A DNA stretch of 64,000 bases from Ficedula albicollis (lineage: Eukaryota; Chordata; Aves; Passeriformes; Muscicapidae), in NCBI RefSeq assembly GCF_000247815.1, contig NC_021673.1, positions 46,115,506-46,179,505 of the forward strand. The letters run 5' to 3'. Below the pieces are notes generated by a model, which saw only the letters and a program-made list of their open reading frames with translations, made no database searches and was not told the origin of the DNA. Below, piece by piece: positions 49,815 through 59,977 of the stretch (the stretch's first letter is position 1; the number at the start of each line of letters is the position of its first letter). A program made the translations under genes and the position numbers.

Positions 49815-49933
49815 GTGAAAAAATAGATGGTTCTCCAGTTACCACTGTCAGAACGTTTAACAGAAACTTCATGCTTCAAGGATCTCTAACACAAAGAACT
49901 AAAGAAAGGAAAAGCACTGCCAAGGACTTAATG
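49815..49933 (+). CDS. MYRIP: MYRIP coding exon W12
   Basis: Two phased bases complete Gly, then EKIDGSPVTTVRTFNRNFML, QGSLTQRTKERKSTAKDLM. Human has EKIETSSVTTIKTFNHNFIL and RTKERKGTTKDLM. The 119-nt exon follows TTTTTCCCAG and ends in phase 0 before donor GTAAAA. Basic and conserved, near the C-terminus. Confidence 0.96.
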
Positions 49934-50618
49934 GTAAAAAATGTTTTTAAAACTCTGTTAAAAGCAGTCAGATAGGGAGATGGCAGTATCTGTGTAGGCA
50001 GCTATATTTCAGAATCTTCAGAAATCTTTTCTTTATAGTTTGAGGAAAAAATAATAGAGACTGCTGAGGCAGCTCTTGAGTAAATATAACCAGTGTTCTG
50101 GAAGATGTCTGACTATATACCATAGAATAGCAGCTCCTGAATGTCAGCCTGCGATAGTGTAGCCTGGCTGCCAGGTCTCCAGGAATGTACTACCCATATT
50201 TTTGAAAGAATAAATAAATTAGTCATCTCCTGCATTTCAGACTTCTGAACCAGACCCCTGCAGAACCAGCTGTACCTTGTAACTTGAATTTCACCTTGTC
50301 ACCTTGAATTTCAGTAATTGTTGAGAAATGATCAAAGGTCATCTAAATGGAGTTTAAGGGGTAGACAAGTCACATTGGCTCTGCAGGGTTCGAACAAAGA
50401 GGTTTCACTCACAACACCTAGGACAGCTGTCAGTCATTTCTTCTGCAGCAGCCATAGAGGGATAAGAGAAAAACCTGACTGTCCCAAAGCAGTCTGCCAC
50501 AGGATATGTGGGAAATACGTGAGGAGGTGAGAAGGGACAGGACTCAGCTGTGTTCTTCAGCAGGTTTGTTTAGACCTTCACTCATGTTTTTTTTATTTCA
50601 TGTCTTACTCTGTTCTAG
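49934..50618 (+). other. MYRIP: MYRIP last intron
   Basis: Intron between W12 and W13. Nothing but unique AT-rich sequence; an open frame at 50318 to 50530 has no recognisable similarity. Confidence 0.85.
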
Positions 50619-50651
50619 GAACCTGCTGTAGGATCTGCTGTGATGTACTAA
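50619..50651 (+). CDS. MYRIP: MYRIP final coding exon W13 (stop)
   Basis: Ten codons and a TAA: EPAVGSAVMY. Human MYRIP ends EPALESAVMY, so the C-terminus is complete. The conserved terminal residues could be a short partner-binding motif. Acceptor TTACTCTGTTCTAG. The exon continues as the 3' untranslated region. Confidence 0.97.
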   Translation, partial: EPAVGSAVMY

Positions 50652-51464
50652 ACCTACACTTCCCTACTGCCAATAACACACTGCCTAAGGCTGTACACTA
50701 GAGTGCCTTTTCTTAACAGCCATTGTGTATGTCCAGCTGAAAATGGACCCTCAAGAACCCACAGAGCCTCAGTTATAGGGCTTCATTTGGATACCTCACT
50801 GAGAAAGCTGTCCAAGTCTTCAGCATTGTGGTCTGCTACAGGAAACTCTGCCTTAAAGTTCTCAGAGGACTCTAGACAGGATGCTATGTCTCAAAAGCAA
50901 GGCTCCACATTTTAAGATGCACTTTTTCTCCCTATTGATTGTACTAAAGTATGTCGTCTTTAAACTGCAGTATGTTTTTGTACACTCAATCAGTCGTAAT
51001 TATAGGCCAATTAATCTGCCAAAGCAGACCTGTGATCCATATTTGCTGGCCTCTTACTGTTCACATGGGCATCTGTCTTGTCGAGCAATAAGAACAACTC
51101 TGTGCAGTGTGTGATACTTCTCAGCTGCGTAGAGGGAGAGGAGAATCTGTGTACCTCGCTCTGCTCCCAGGGAGTCAGTGGAAGTCTTGGGAGGGTTGGT
51201 GAGAGGAGGGAGACTTCTCTGTTCTCTGAGAGTACATCTCATAGATCGAATGTTCCAGCTCCAGTGCTAGGGATATTGCTCTAGGCAGCACGGGTGTCAT
51301 GCTGAACCAGAAACTGGTAGCCACACATGTGGACCAGATGTCTGCTGAATTACGATCCCAGTGTCTGGAAACATCTGAACACTGTTAAAGAAACCAACAC
51401 CTTCATATGTCTTGTTCTTGGCAGCATTGTCCACTTGGTGGTGGCCAACCATGCTATAGTTGAG

Positions 51465-51470
51465 AATAAA
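51465..51470 (+). terminator. MYRIP: Proximal poly(A) signal candidate of MYRIP
   Basis: AATAAA about 815 nt after the stop codon. Confidence 0.35.
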
Positions 51471-52570
51471 TTCTGTCCAAACCTTTAGATTGGAAAAAGG
51501 AGGTGAAAGTGTTGGGGATGAAATCTCTGCTGACTGACTGGTGGTTGTGGGGTGGCTGCAGTTTGCAAGAGATTCCTTTCTGACGTTCACTGGTGTTTCT
51601 GAGAAGGAGGCATATGTAGCCCAGACATCAGTTCCTGTACTAGTCTGGAGCCACCAGAGAGTAGCTGGCTCTGTTGCTGGTGGCACATGCACCCCATTAC
51701 TACTGGACACTCTGAATTGGATTGTGAATAGAGATATTCCTTCTTTCATTTCTTGAGACCCTTAACAGGTGAGTCAAACTAAAAGGCCCTCCCTCCTGGC
51801 AGATGCCCAGGAGGGAGGATGCTGCTTACAGGGTGTCCTCTCACCCTTTTGTGGGAGAACATTGCCAATTTGTGGTATTTTTTTGCTCTGAAGAATACAA
51901 AGAAGGTAGTCAGAGGAGGTGATAAGCCAGTGAATCCCTTACCTTCCACACCAGTTGCAGAGCAGGTACCCAAGTCCAGATGGGGTTGATTTGCAATGTG
52001 CTATGAAGGAAGGCATGGGCTGGCATGTTCCCCTCAGCATTAAGGAGTGGTGAGCTCTCCCAAGAGCTGTGAGCATCAGGAAGGCAATTCCTTCTTTCCC
52101 TGGGCTCCCAGTGAGCACCCATGAGCACAGTGCCACATGTTACCTGCCATGCAGCAGGAAAGCAATTCCCTGGGACACCAGGCCATGAAATGTCTGTGGT
52201 TGGGCAAATACAAGTAAAACTGGGCAAATTTCCTGGCTAGGCTGGATTTAGGGTCATGAATGGGGAAGACAAGGAATGGCTGGATGGGTTGATTGGAAAA
52301 ATAGTGCCAGTTGCAAATCTACCATCCACATTTGACATCTATCTTGTCCGTGCTCTGATGTCCAGCTGCATGTGAGGAACCCTTGGAATGAATACAACCA
52401 TCTTCCTACTTAAAATACACGAGCGTCACTCCATCCCTTCAAGAAATTTCCATCTGCCCAAAATCTGGCCCAGTGTGTTCATTCTGGGTGAAATTAGGCC
52501 TTCTTTTACTCTCACACAATACTAGTTCTCTGAAATTGGTTTGCACAGATGTGAGGGAAGAATTTGGCCC

Positions 52571-52653
52571 ACTCTGTTTAATATATAAATATATATATAA
52601 AACAAATAGATTTTATTTATATATGCAATCCAGTAAAGGAGATTAAACAGAGT
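52571..52653. repeat. AT-rich inverted repeat (hairpin or MITE-like)
   Basis: ACTCTGTTTAAT at 52571 to 52582 is the exact reverse complement of ATTAAACAGAGT at 52642 to 52653. Inside these, ATATAAATATATATATAAAA faces TTTTATTTATATAT. The whole 83 bp can fold into a long imperfect hairpin. It could be a small MITE remnant or an RNA structure in the MYRIP 3' untranslated region. Confidence 0.7.
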
Positions 52654-52799
52654 AGGATGCCTAGTAATTTTTTTATTATTCAGTCTCCTCCTCCATTGAC
52701 TGTTCTTGTGTATGTATACAATACATTCCCAGGTTCTGGTTTATGCAGGTATGCGTGTTATGAAATGTCATTAATGGTGGTTGGTCTGCATATTCGTCT

Positions 52800-52805
52800 A
52801 ATAAA
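52800..52805 (+). terminator. MYRIP: Distal poly(A) signal candidate of MYRIP
   Basis: AATAAA in TCTAATAAATAATAAC, about 2.15 kb after the stop codon. No other clear signal closes the unit before the oppositely oriented PRLH2 gene. Confidence 0.45.
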
Positions 52806-52825
52806 TAATAACTAATACTGTGTAT

Positions 52826-54699
52826 GTAATATCAATACATAAATGACTAATTTTAATAGAATAACTCTATGGCTTTTGTTCTGTTAGTGTGATTTAAACA
52901 AGCCAACAAAGTTTGGAGTAGGTTGTTTTCCTTAAGAGGCATGAAAAGCAACTATTATCGTGTGACAGTGTTAAAATATTCAGTCTTCTTTGACAGACAA
53001 ATGTGTACTGTGTAGGCATTGAAAAAAAAATTTAAAAAAAATCCCACCTGCTCTAAGGCATTTGAATTTTTACAAATGTTTATCGTGCCAAATATGTGCA
53101 AAGAGATAATTTACTGTTTTAAAAAAATCATGAAAGCATATGTTATAGCACACAAAGAATTATTTTGTCATCAGGTGATTTCAATCTTTAGTGTTAATAT
53201 TTATATTTAGATTAATTTTTATAAATGAAAATATTTTAATGGGTAAAATGAAGACTATATGACCTATTTGATTAAGTCTGAGTGAATATTAAGCTTGCCT
53301 TGTTGTTGTTCTCTGCATACTCACCAAGAATTATTGTCAAGAGAAATTATAAAAGAGTAAAAGCGATTTCTGAAAAGAATGCCTTTTCATCTACTTGATT
53401 CATAAAGAAAACCAAAAAGCTCTTCTCTGTTGTTTGGATTTATGTGCACTTTGGCCCAGAAGCAGAACCCACAGCCACACGCAGGACACCATCACACCCA
53501 GGACATGGCATCTCCAGAGGGATGCCGGGGTTTGCCAAGGGCAAGGGCGCACTCTTGGTCCACACCCCCTCCTCCTCTAGGGCTGAGGTGGGAGGAATCC
53601 TGTTGGGAACATCTGCTGATGAGTCTTCTGGGTGAAATACCATCTCAAGCACAGTTTCTCAGGTGGAATTTCTGGATCTCTCTCTGGGATTGCTACAAAA
53701 ACTGAGCAAGAACCCTGCTGATAATCTTGGTCTTGCACTTCCAAAGTTCCTTGCAATGAATGCAGATCAAAATATTTATCTGAATATCTTCTCCACCATG
53801 AAAGCATTCAGTAAAATTAGTGTGTTTTAAGTTACAGTTTGGGTCAGCAGCTTTGTTGTATTATAAATGGAAGTAACTCCCTTATTATAATAAAACCCCA
53901 TCTCTTGCTCACAGGCCATTTGCAAAAAGAGAGAGAAGAGTTAAAATGTCTGCAGTGGTTAATTCAACCATTATTTAATTTTAATAGTAATTCTGACAAG
54001 CACAACTAGAACTGGAAGTCCATTCAACTTTAGTCTTTGCAGAATAATTCATGGCCTGGATTTTGCCATCATTTATTACCTAAATTGTAAACTAAATTTT
54101 TTGGGTATAGGCCATGGATAAAACTATTATTCCTGCTAATAATTATTAATCAAGATTAAACACATTGTAAGTAACACTTCTTATAGAAGTAATATAACAG
54201 AGTTATATTAACACGAGTAAATAGGGATATTGAGCTGCATCTCCAGGCTTATTGATGTGGACTAATGGAATAGATAGTACATGGCTTGTGATCCTCAAAG
54301 AGTGACTTTAGCTTGCTCAGACAATGTGCTTGGAAATAATGACATTGTTTTAAAGGGAATCAACTCATTCAGGCTTGCTCCTCTTGGATGATGGTGCATG
54401 ATTACATGCAGTAGGCAGAAAACTACTTCAAGGAGTTCAATTAGCCTTTTTTTTTTTTTTTCCTTCAGCAGGGAGAAAATACTTATCTTCAATAGGAACT
54501 CCTATTTGTTCATTAGTATATCTCTCCAGCAGTACAGGAAGAATTATGAAGGCCAGGGGGTACTTCAGGGAGATATTCTTAAGAGTGGATGTTAACAATC
54601 TCTATAAAAGCTACTCACAGAGAACCAGCATTTCATGTCATTAATGCAGGTACATTAAAAATTGGTAAGAGCCTTTTTTCTTTCTTCCAACCATTGCTT
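52826..54699. other. Intergenic region between convergent genes
   Basis: Sequence between the likely 3' ends of MYRIP (+) and PRLH2 (-). It is AT-rich except for a GC-richer patch at about 53440 to 53620, which is open on both strands but shows no recognisable protein. No repeat family is recognised. Confidence 0.65.
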
Positions 54700-54705
54700 T
54701 TTATT
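54700..54705 (-). terminator. PRLH2: Candidate poly(A) signal of PRLH2
   Basis: TTTATT on the + strand, AATAAA on the - strand, about 390 nt after the PRLH2 stop codon. Confidence 0.4.
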
Positions 54706-55096
54706 TTCATTTCATATTTTATATCAACAGCCATTGACTTTGAAATGTGACAGGAAGGTTTCATGATACATTTAACACTGCAGAGTTTAAATCCCAGACT
54801 GAAAGCTGTATGGGTTTCAGATAACCTAACAGTGAACCCGGTGAACAGGATCAGGAGATTGCGGGGATGCACAATGAAGATACATTTTTAAAAGCAGTGG
54901 TGGCACTCAGTGCTGGTGTCCATGCATTGTCTTTTACCTGCACCCTGAGTATGTTTCTTTTTGAAGGTACTTGCATAAGAAGCAGAAAGAAGAGCAGTGT
55001 GGGATTGCTAGGCAAAAGCAGAACTGTAGGTCTGAGGTGCAGGGGACGGCACAATTCAAAGCACAGAGGTTGGGTCACCACTTTGGGGGACAGAGA

Positions 55097-55275
55097 TCAC
55101 CAGTCACTGTCCTCTGTGTCCAATGGTTTTTGCTCCCACAAAGCATTCAAGATGAAATCCAGGTGTCTGCTCACAGGCCTCGGGCTGCCACGGCTGCTTC
55201 TCAGCTGCCTCTTCCCAAAGCGGCCAATGGGGCGAACACCACGGCCTACATACCAAAAAGGGTCAATCTCAGGAC
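55097..55275 (-). CDS. PRLH2: PRLH2 / C-RFa exon 3 (mature peptide core and C-terminus)
   Basis: The first two bases complete a Ser codon with exon 2, then PEIDPFWYVGRGVRPIGRF followed by GKRQ. The ending GRF-Gly-Lys-Arg is an amidation and dibasic cleavage signal, giving an RFamide. Human PrRP ends NPAWYASRGIRPVGRF, so identity as a PrRP paralogue is strong; the form DPFWYVGRGVRPIGRF is that of bird and fish C-RFa/PrRP2. The rest of the exon codes a C-terminal flanking peptide ending TEDSDW and a TGA. The acceptor reads TTTGAATTCCAG on the - strand. The precursor is expected to be secreted by neurons or endocrine cells and to act on PrRP receptors (GPCRs). Confidence 0.95.
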
Positions 55276-56840
55276 CTGGAATTCAAAGCAGTCAGTGAGG
55301 ATGTACCACTGCACTTGGAGGCAGTGTTTCCTGAACATCTTGAGGATCTTAGACAGATTACTTGGAGCCCAGGAGGGAAAAAAAAGGGAAAGGCCACAGC
55401 CAGACACAGCTTTCTGGTGCCTTTGAGGGTTACTTTCCATTTGTATAGCCCAAAGGAAGAGGATTCAGTTGCAAAACTAATTTTCATCTATCTGGGCTGC
55501 AACCTGCATTTCTAACATGAGCCAAAGGGCCCATCCAAATTTTCTGCAGTAGGTACCACATATACTACTTCTACAGGCTAACAAATCCACTGAATTGCAG
55601 AGGGGGTTCCTACATGAGAAGTAAACATGAAAAGCTAATTCTTGTTTATTTAGGAAGTTGTTTTCATGGATGACTTTTTTTGTTCATTTAAAGCTCTGAC
55701 ACATGGCTTATTTTTGTGGTCTAGTGCAGGGGCAGGTGTGCAGAGGGTTATAGTTGTATTAAAAGACTATAATATTAAGAAGATTATTTTAAAAGTATTA
55801 AATACTATATATTAAAAGGAACAGCAGCAGGGGAATTCTAAAATACACTGGAGATGATGCCACCCTAAGGAAATCCCAAATCCCAGAGACAGCCAACTGT
55901 CAGGAACAGGAATAAATTACAATTTAAGTGCATTATATATCATCCCCGTCACATGAAAGTTTCAGTCAAGGCAGGAGGATATTCCCCTATGCATTTTGAT
56001 GCTTGAACAGAGGAAAATATTTACCTTGCCTTTAAATTTCTCCATAAATACATCTCTTAAGTCTTTCAGCACAGTGTTTAACAGCCTTTTTACTGAACAA
56101 AATCCAAGAAACTTTCACCTGTGTACCTAAAACCTGAGGTTGCCAACATCTCTAGTCTCTTTAATAGGGAGAGGTGTGGCACTGAGCCCATACACCTTAC
56201 TCTCCACAACCCCTCTCTCCCACTCCACCTACTATTATCAGTCTATGATCCCTGGGGGAAAATGAGATTTCTTGGTGATTTTCTCAAAGATCTTTTGGAT
56301 TGTGTACTAGTTTAAACTTCAGCTACATTATGTCATCCCTGACCTGGATACTCTCAGTTCTTCACAGCATCTCTGAATGGAGATACTTCAACCACTTGTA
56401 TTTGGACTTTCCAATAACTCACGGTCCCAGACAGAATTGGAGATGTCTGTAAAGTGAACCTAACTTAAGATTCTGGGCCAGTGTTTTCTTTTTAGTATAT
56501 AGAAATAGTTGTGTAGGTCTGCAAAACACAGCTGAAAATTTGGTGCTTAAATATTTGATGTATACCACTTCACATTTTCTTGTCTGTCCTTTCCACATTA
56601 GTGTCTTCTCTGATATTTATCAAAAATAATGCTATTTGCTGTGGCTAATTAAGGGCTGTGAAACATGAGGTTCTGTATATGCTCTGACAAGTGCAAATGG
56701 CAGCATAGGGCCTCACACTAAGGTGACACCACAGAAACACCTGTGTGATTTGCTGTTGAATTTTGCCTGACAGCCCAGACCTGATCCCTCAGTGCAGCAG
56801 AGACTGTGGGATCACTATGTCAGGTGAGACTCATACTTAC
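55276..56840 (-). other. PRLH2: PRLH2 intron 2
   Basis: A 1.57-kb intron, GTAAGT to CAG on the - strand, splitting a Ser codon within the mature peptide. No repeat or other gene is seen. Confidence 0.85.
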
Positions 56841-56988
56841 TTCTGTTGTCTATCTGATGTTTAAATGGCCTGCTCTGTCCCGACGCAAAGCTGAGCGACA
56901 CCAAGAGCATCAGGACATAGACAGTGACTAGCTTTAAGTGGTTTGGTGACAACTGGGCACGTGGTGTCCAGGAGATTGGATGCCACAT
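56841..56988 (-). CDS. PRLH2: PRLH2 / C-RFa exon 2 (start, signal peptide, N-terminus of peptide)
   Basis: The reading frame starts at an ATG at 56988, 21 nt inside the exon. It encodes MWHPISWTPRAQLSPNHLKL, a hydrophobic core VTVYVLMLLVSLSFASG, then QSRPFKHQIDNRS, split before the last codon ends. Joined to exon 3 this gives a 108-aa precursor. Cleavage near ASGQ would release a 31-residue peptide beginning SRPFKHQ, the same length as human PrRP31 (start SRTHRHS). The n-region before the hydrophobic core is long for a signal peptide, so a start at the internal Met is a less likely alternative. The donor is GTAAGT. The exon itself begins at 57009 after CTCCTTACAG. Confidence 0.92.
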
Positions 56989-57009
56989 GACGGAGCAGTG
57001 GTGGGAAGG

Positions 57010-59835
57010 CTGTAAGGAGAAGAGTGAACATGTGGAACACATATGAGTTAAAGCTCTCAAGATGAAGGAATGTGTCAACTTTAACAGTATGTTCCCATCC
57101 ATCAAAGCCATTCCATGACTCTGAGCTCTGTGGAACACTCGTACTGGGGATGTCCTGGGCATTTCTGTTCGAAGGCAAAGGCTATGAAATGGGCCGTCTA
57201 CTGAGGTAAACACTGGAGAGTTTTTCTCTCCAGCAGAGAAAGCCATCACAGGATGCTTGAGTCCTGACCCTGAGTTCACTGCTGATTCTGTATGGCTCTC
57301 TGTACAACCAACAACACTCTCTGGAGGGGCATTGGCCAACAAAGTGTGTTTCAGCCACTACCACCAGCGTCTTTTCCTTGCTTGTAAAATGTGTCTAATA
57401 TTTGTGTTTTACACATTCTTTTTACAACTAAATGCATTTCAGTATAAATGCCAATGCTCCTCTTGTGCCATCACACCCTTTTTTTGCCAGTGTGCAAAAT
57501 TACAATTTCCAGTTACAGTTTCCACTGGTAGATGTCCCAGTCCTATAAACACACCCAGATGGAACAGAATGCGAAATCCCTCCCAGCTTCCATAGGATGG
57601 GATGGGCAGAAGAGAAGGTGCTGAGCTAGGAAAATTGCATCCAGGAAGGGGTGGGAGCCAGGCTCTGGTTACAACTGTCTCTGGCATGTTGTACAAGCTT
57701 CCTCATGGCAGGTCTCCCAGCTGTCCCACCAGGACAGTCTGTCTTGTGCTATGCAAGGTCTGCCACTACATTTGACATCCTGGAGCCTCAGCCTGTAGAG
57801 CAGGAGCCTATTTACTCAAGTATCATGTAAGTGATGTAGATATACAGGAACAGAGGCTATAGCAAAACCTTTCAGCTGTGCCTACACAGCAACTTTTCTT
57901 TGTGTAAAGGTTTTTCCCCAGTTGCTGCCAAAATCTTGGCCTGCTTTCAATACAGAGCAGGAATGAAAATCTTTGATGCAAGAGGCTCACAGTCACATCA
58001 AACAGGCAACACAGCAAAAACACATGAAGAAGTTGGTTGTGTCTTTCACTGAAATGCAGTCAAAAGCTCTCTCATCTCTAGTACTCAGTGAAGGTTTCTC
58101 AAGGGCTTTTTCCCACATTGACCGTTGCTTACCAGGCAGCTTAGAGGAAAATGATTTTAACTTGTGATTTCAGAACTGCAAATTAACTTTTTCAAACTTG
58201 AATATCTCATGACAATCTCATGACAATTATGAGTAAATTATCTTAGCATGCACAATTTACCCACATGGGGTGAATTCTGCCTTCATTTTCAGCTAGGGTA
58301 CCTCTCCTGTTGCTCCATTTTTAGCAAAACCTTAGGTTCAGTGAGACAAAAAGGTGTTTTGAGGCATCTCTGTGGTGTGTTTACAGGGCTGCTGACAGGT
58401 TTTCCAGGTTACTTGCTCCCTGGTTTTGGGTCGTGTTTTGGGGTTGTTTTTTTTTTAACCAAGTTACAGAAATAAGAGCTTGCCTTGAGCTCATTGCTGA
58501 TGAAAGACAAAAATACAGGGAAAAGCTTTTAGCACACACTTTTTCCTAAGCACTGCTGTGCTTCAGTCCCCACTAGCTGGTCCTATGCCACTGCAGCCAC
58601 TTTTTACAGCACTGATATGTATTGAACTTTTTATTCATACCCTTCTCCTGGCTAGGGTTTCTGTGAAGCACATCACTTACACTGCTCCTCAGTAAGTAAT
58701 ACGCCACCCTAAATAATCACAGTGCTCAGCATCTCTAATCCTCCCTAATTTTTCCTACACCTAACTGTCCTACCACTGTTTATATAGGAAGAAACAGAGA
58801 CTGAGGTACTGCCACAAACTTGACCCTGAGCATTTCTAACACCCAGCTCCATCTTGTCCTTAAGCAAAAAGCCTGATTACTTTATGCACAGTCCTTTCAA
58901 GAGTCGTGTGGCTGGGATGGGCTGTGATCTCCTGAGGGCCAGACCTGCAGTTTTCTTCCAAAAAGAAAAGTGAAAAAGAACAAGACCTCACACAGTCAAG
59001 CTGTGTGCATCCATTTTCAGCTATTAAATAATCATAAAAATTTTAAAACTGACTAGTTGCAACAAAACTTGACATGATTAGAAGTTTCAGGAATAATTTT
59101 GCTCCTGGAGCTCAGCAAATCCAGTGTCACAGTCATTTGATCAACTTGCCACTTCTGCTTGGTGCCCTAGCAGTGTCTTTAAATTTTGGCTGAGCAACAT
59201 TTGTGACAGAAGTCTGGCAACTTTCATCGACATGAGAGGGGAAAATTAAAGCCACGTACAAAGCTATGGCGATGCAGCAGTATCACAGCTTGCCATGGGT
59301 CTGCTTCACAAGGAGTAGGAGACGAGCTTGGCTCTCCCTCTGGGCACGTAGGGGCTCTTATCAAACTCAAGCTCTGCTGCAGATCCATCGGATACACCCC
59401 TACCAGGATTGTTCTCAAAAGACAAGGGTCTATTAACTCTTTACACCCTACACCAGCATCTTTATTGAGCGACTGTGTACGCCCCCTCCGATGCAAATGC
59501 GAGAAGCTTTCCTGCTCGATAGCAGCGCTGGAAGCACCCCGAGGGATTAGATCTGGGTGGGCGCAGGCCCGGGACCAGGCTGGTTTCAGGGCCAGGTGGC
59601 CGGAGAGGCGCAGGGCGCTGCTGCCGAGTCCTGCCCGCGCTCTCCCTGCAGCGCACAGCGCTGCCCGCGGGGTCAGCCACCCTGCCCCGGCACGGGCTGC
59701 TTCGCTAACAAAAACTGAGCACAGGGCACAGCTGCGTATGTCAGCCTAGGTAAGCTAAAGCCCAAAAAGTAAAAAAGGACATTCAGCAAGAAAGAGCTTG
59801 GACAAGCGCTGAAGCAGACAGGGGAAGGCACTCAC
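57010..59835 (-). other. PRLH2: PRLH2 intron 1
   Basis: A 2.8-kb intron within the 5' untranslated region. The - strand frame of exon 2 continues open upstream to 57342, but the acceptor at 57010 makes that part intronic. It contains the CpG-rich block at 59460 to 59760. No repeat family is recognised. Confidence 0.7.
59460..59760. promoter_or_regulatory. CpG-rich block near the PRLH2 promoter
   Basis: About 300 bp of GC-rich sequence with many CpG dinucleotides (for example CCCGCGGGG, GGCCGGAGAGGCGCAGGGCG), in sharp contrast to AT-rich surroundings. It sits 75 to 425 bp downstream of the inferred PRLH2 transcription start. Open frames on both strands here reflect the base composition. It may be a CpG island serving PRLH2 or a divergent transcript. 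Confidence 0.6.
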
Positions 59836-59886
59836 CTGTGTGCACCAAAGCTGCTTCTCAGGTAGTCGCTGCTCCAAGCAGAAGCA
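59836..59886 (-). other. PRLH2: PRLH2 noncoding exon 1 (inferred)
   Basis: Read on the - strand, about 30 bp after a TATA box the sequence runs to GGTGCACACAG and a consensus donor GTGAGT at 59835. No ATG is found between the inferred start and the donor, so translation would begin in exon 2. The 5' end is set by the usual TATA-to-start distance, not by direct evidence. Confidence 0.6.
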
Positions 59887-59910
59887 GGGCAGCTGATGGG
59901 GGCATGTGCC

Positions 59911-59917
59911 TTTTATA
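59911..59917 (-). promoter_or_regulatory. PRLH2: TATA box of PRLH2
   Basis: TTTTATA on the + strand, TATAAAA followed by GGC on the - strand. It lies at the expected distance before a short exon with a good donor that splices in the direction of PRLH2. Confidence 0.65.
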
Positions 59918-59970
59918 CTAGAGGGAAGTGGACTTGAAGCAGGGAGGGGGAGTCAAGAGGTGGGCCAGCA

Positions 59971-59977
59971 GACGTCA
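59971..59977 (-). promoter_or_regulatory. PRLH2: CRE-like element upstream of PRLH2
   Basis: GACGTCA on the + strand, TGACGTC on the - strand, seven of eight bases of the cAMP response element TGACGTCA. It is about 55 bp upstream of the TATA box. cAMP-responsive promoters are common among neuropeptide genes; function here is inferred. Confidence 0.45.

Larger units (their letters stand above)
50652..52825 (+). other. MYRIP: MYRIP 3' untranslated region
   Basis: About 0.8 or 2.2 kb, depending on which poly(A) signal is used: AATAAA at 51465 to 51470 or at 52800 to 52805. A - strand open frame of 150 codons (51297 to 51749) lies here and is not recognised. Near the distal end is an AT-rich inverted repeat (52571 to 52653). 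The true 3' end is inferred only. Confidence 0.55.

Noticed and set aside
51297..51749. 150-codon - strand open frame
   Set aside because: It lies in the MYRIP 3' untranslated region, resembles no family I know and has no splice or promoter context in its favour. Chance is more likely.
54867..55426. + strand open frames of 143 and 151 codons
   Set aside because: They are shadows of PRLH2 exon 3, which is on the - strand and has clear peptide similarity.
56989..57342. Upstream extension of the PRLH2 exon 2 frame to an ATG at 57342
   Set aside because: The frame crosses a good acceptor (CTCCTTACAG at about 57010). The extra N-terminus lacks a signal peptide at its start, which a secreted precursor needs.
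59462..59749. Arg/Pro/Ala-rich open frames on both strands
   Set aside because: They reflect the base composition of a CpG-rich block.
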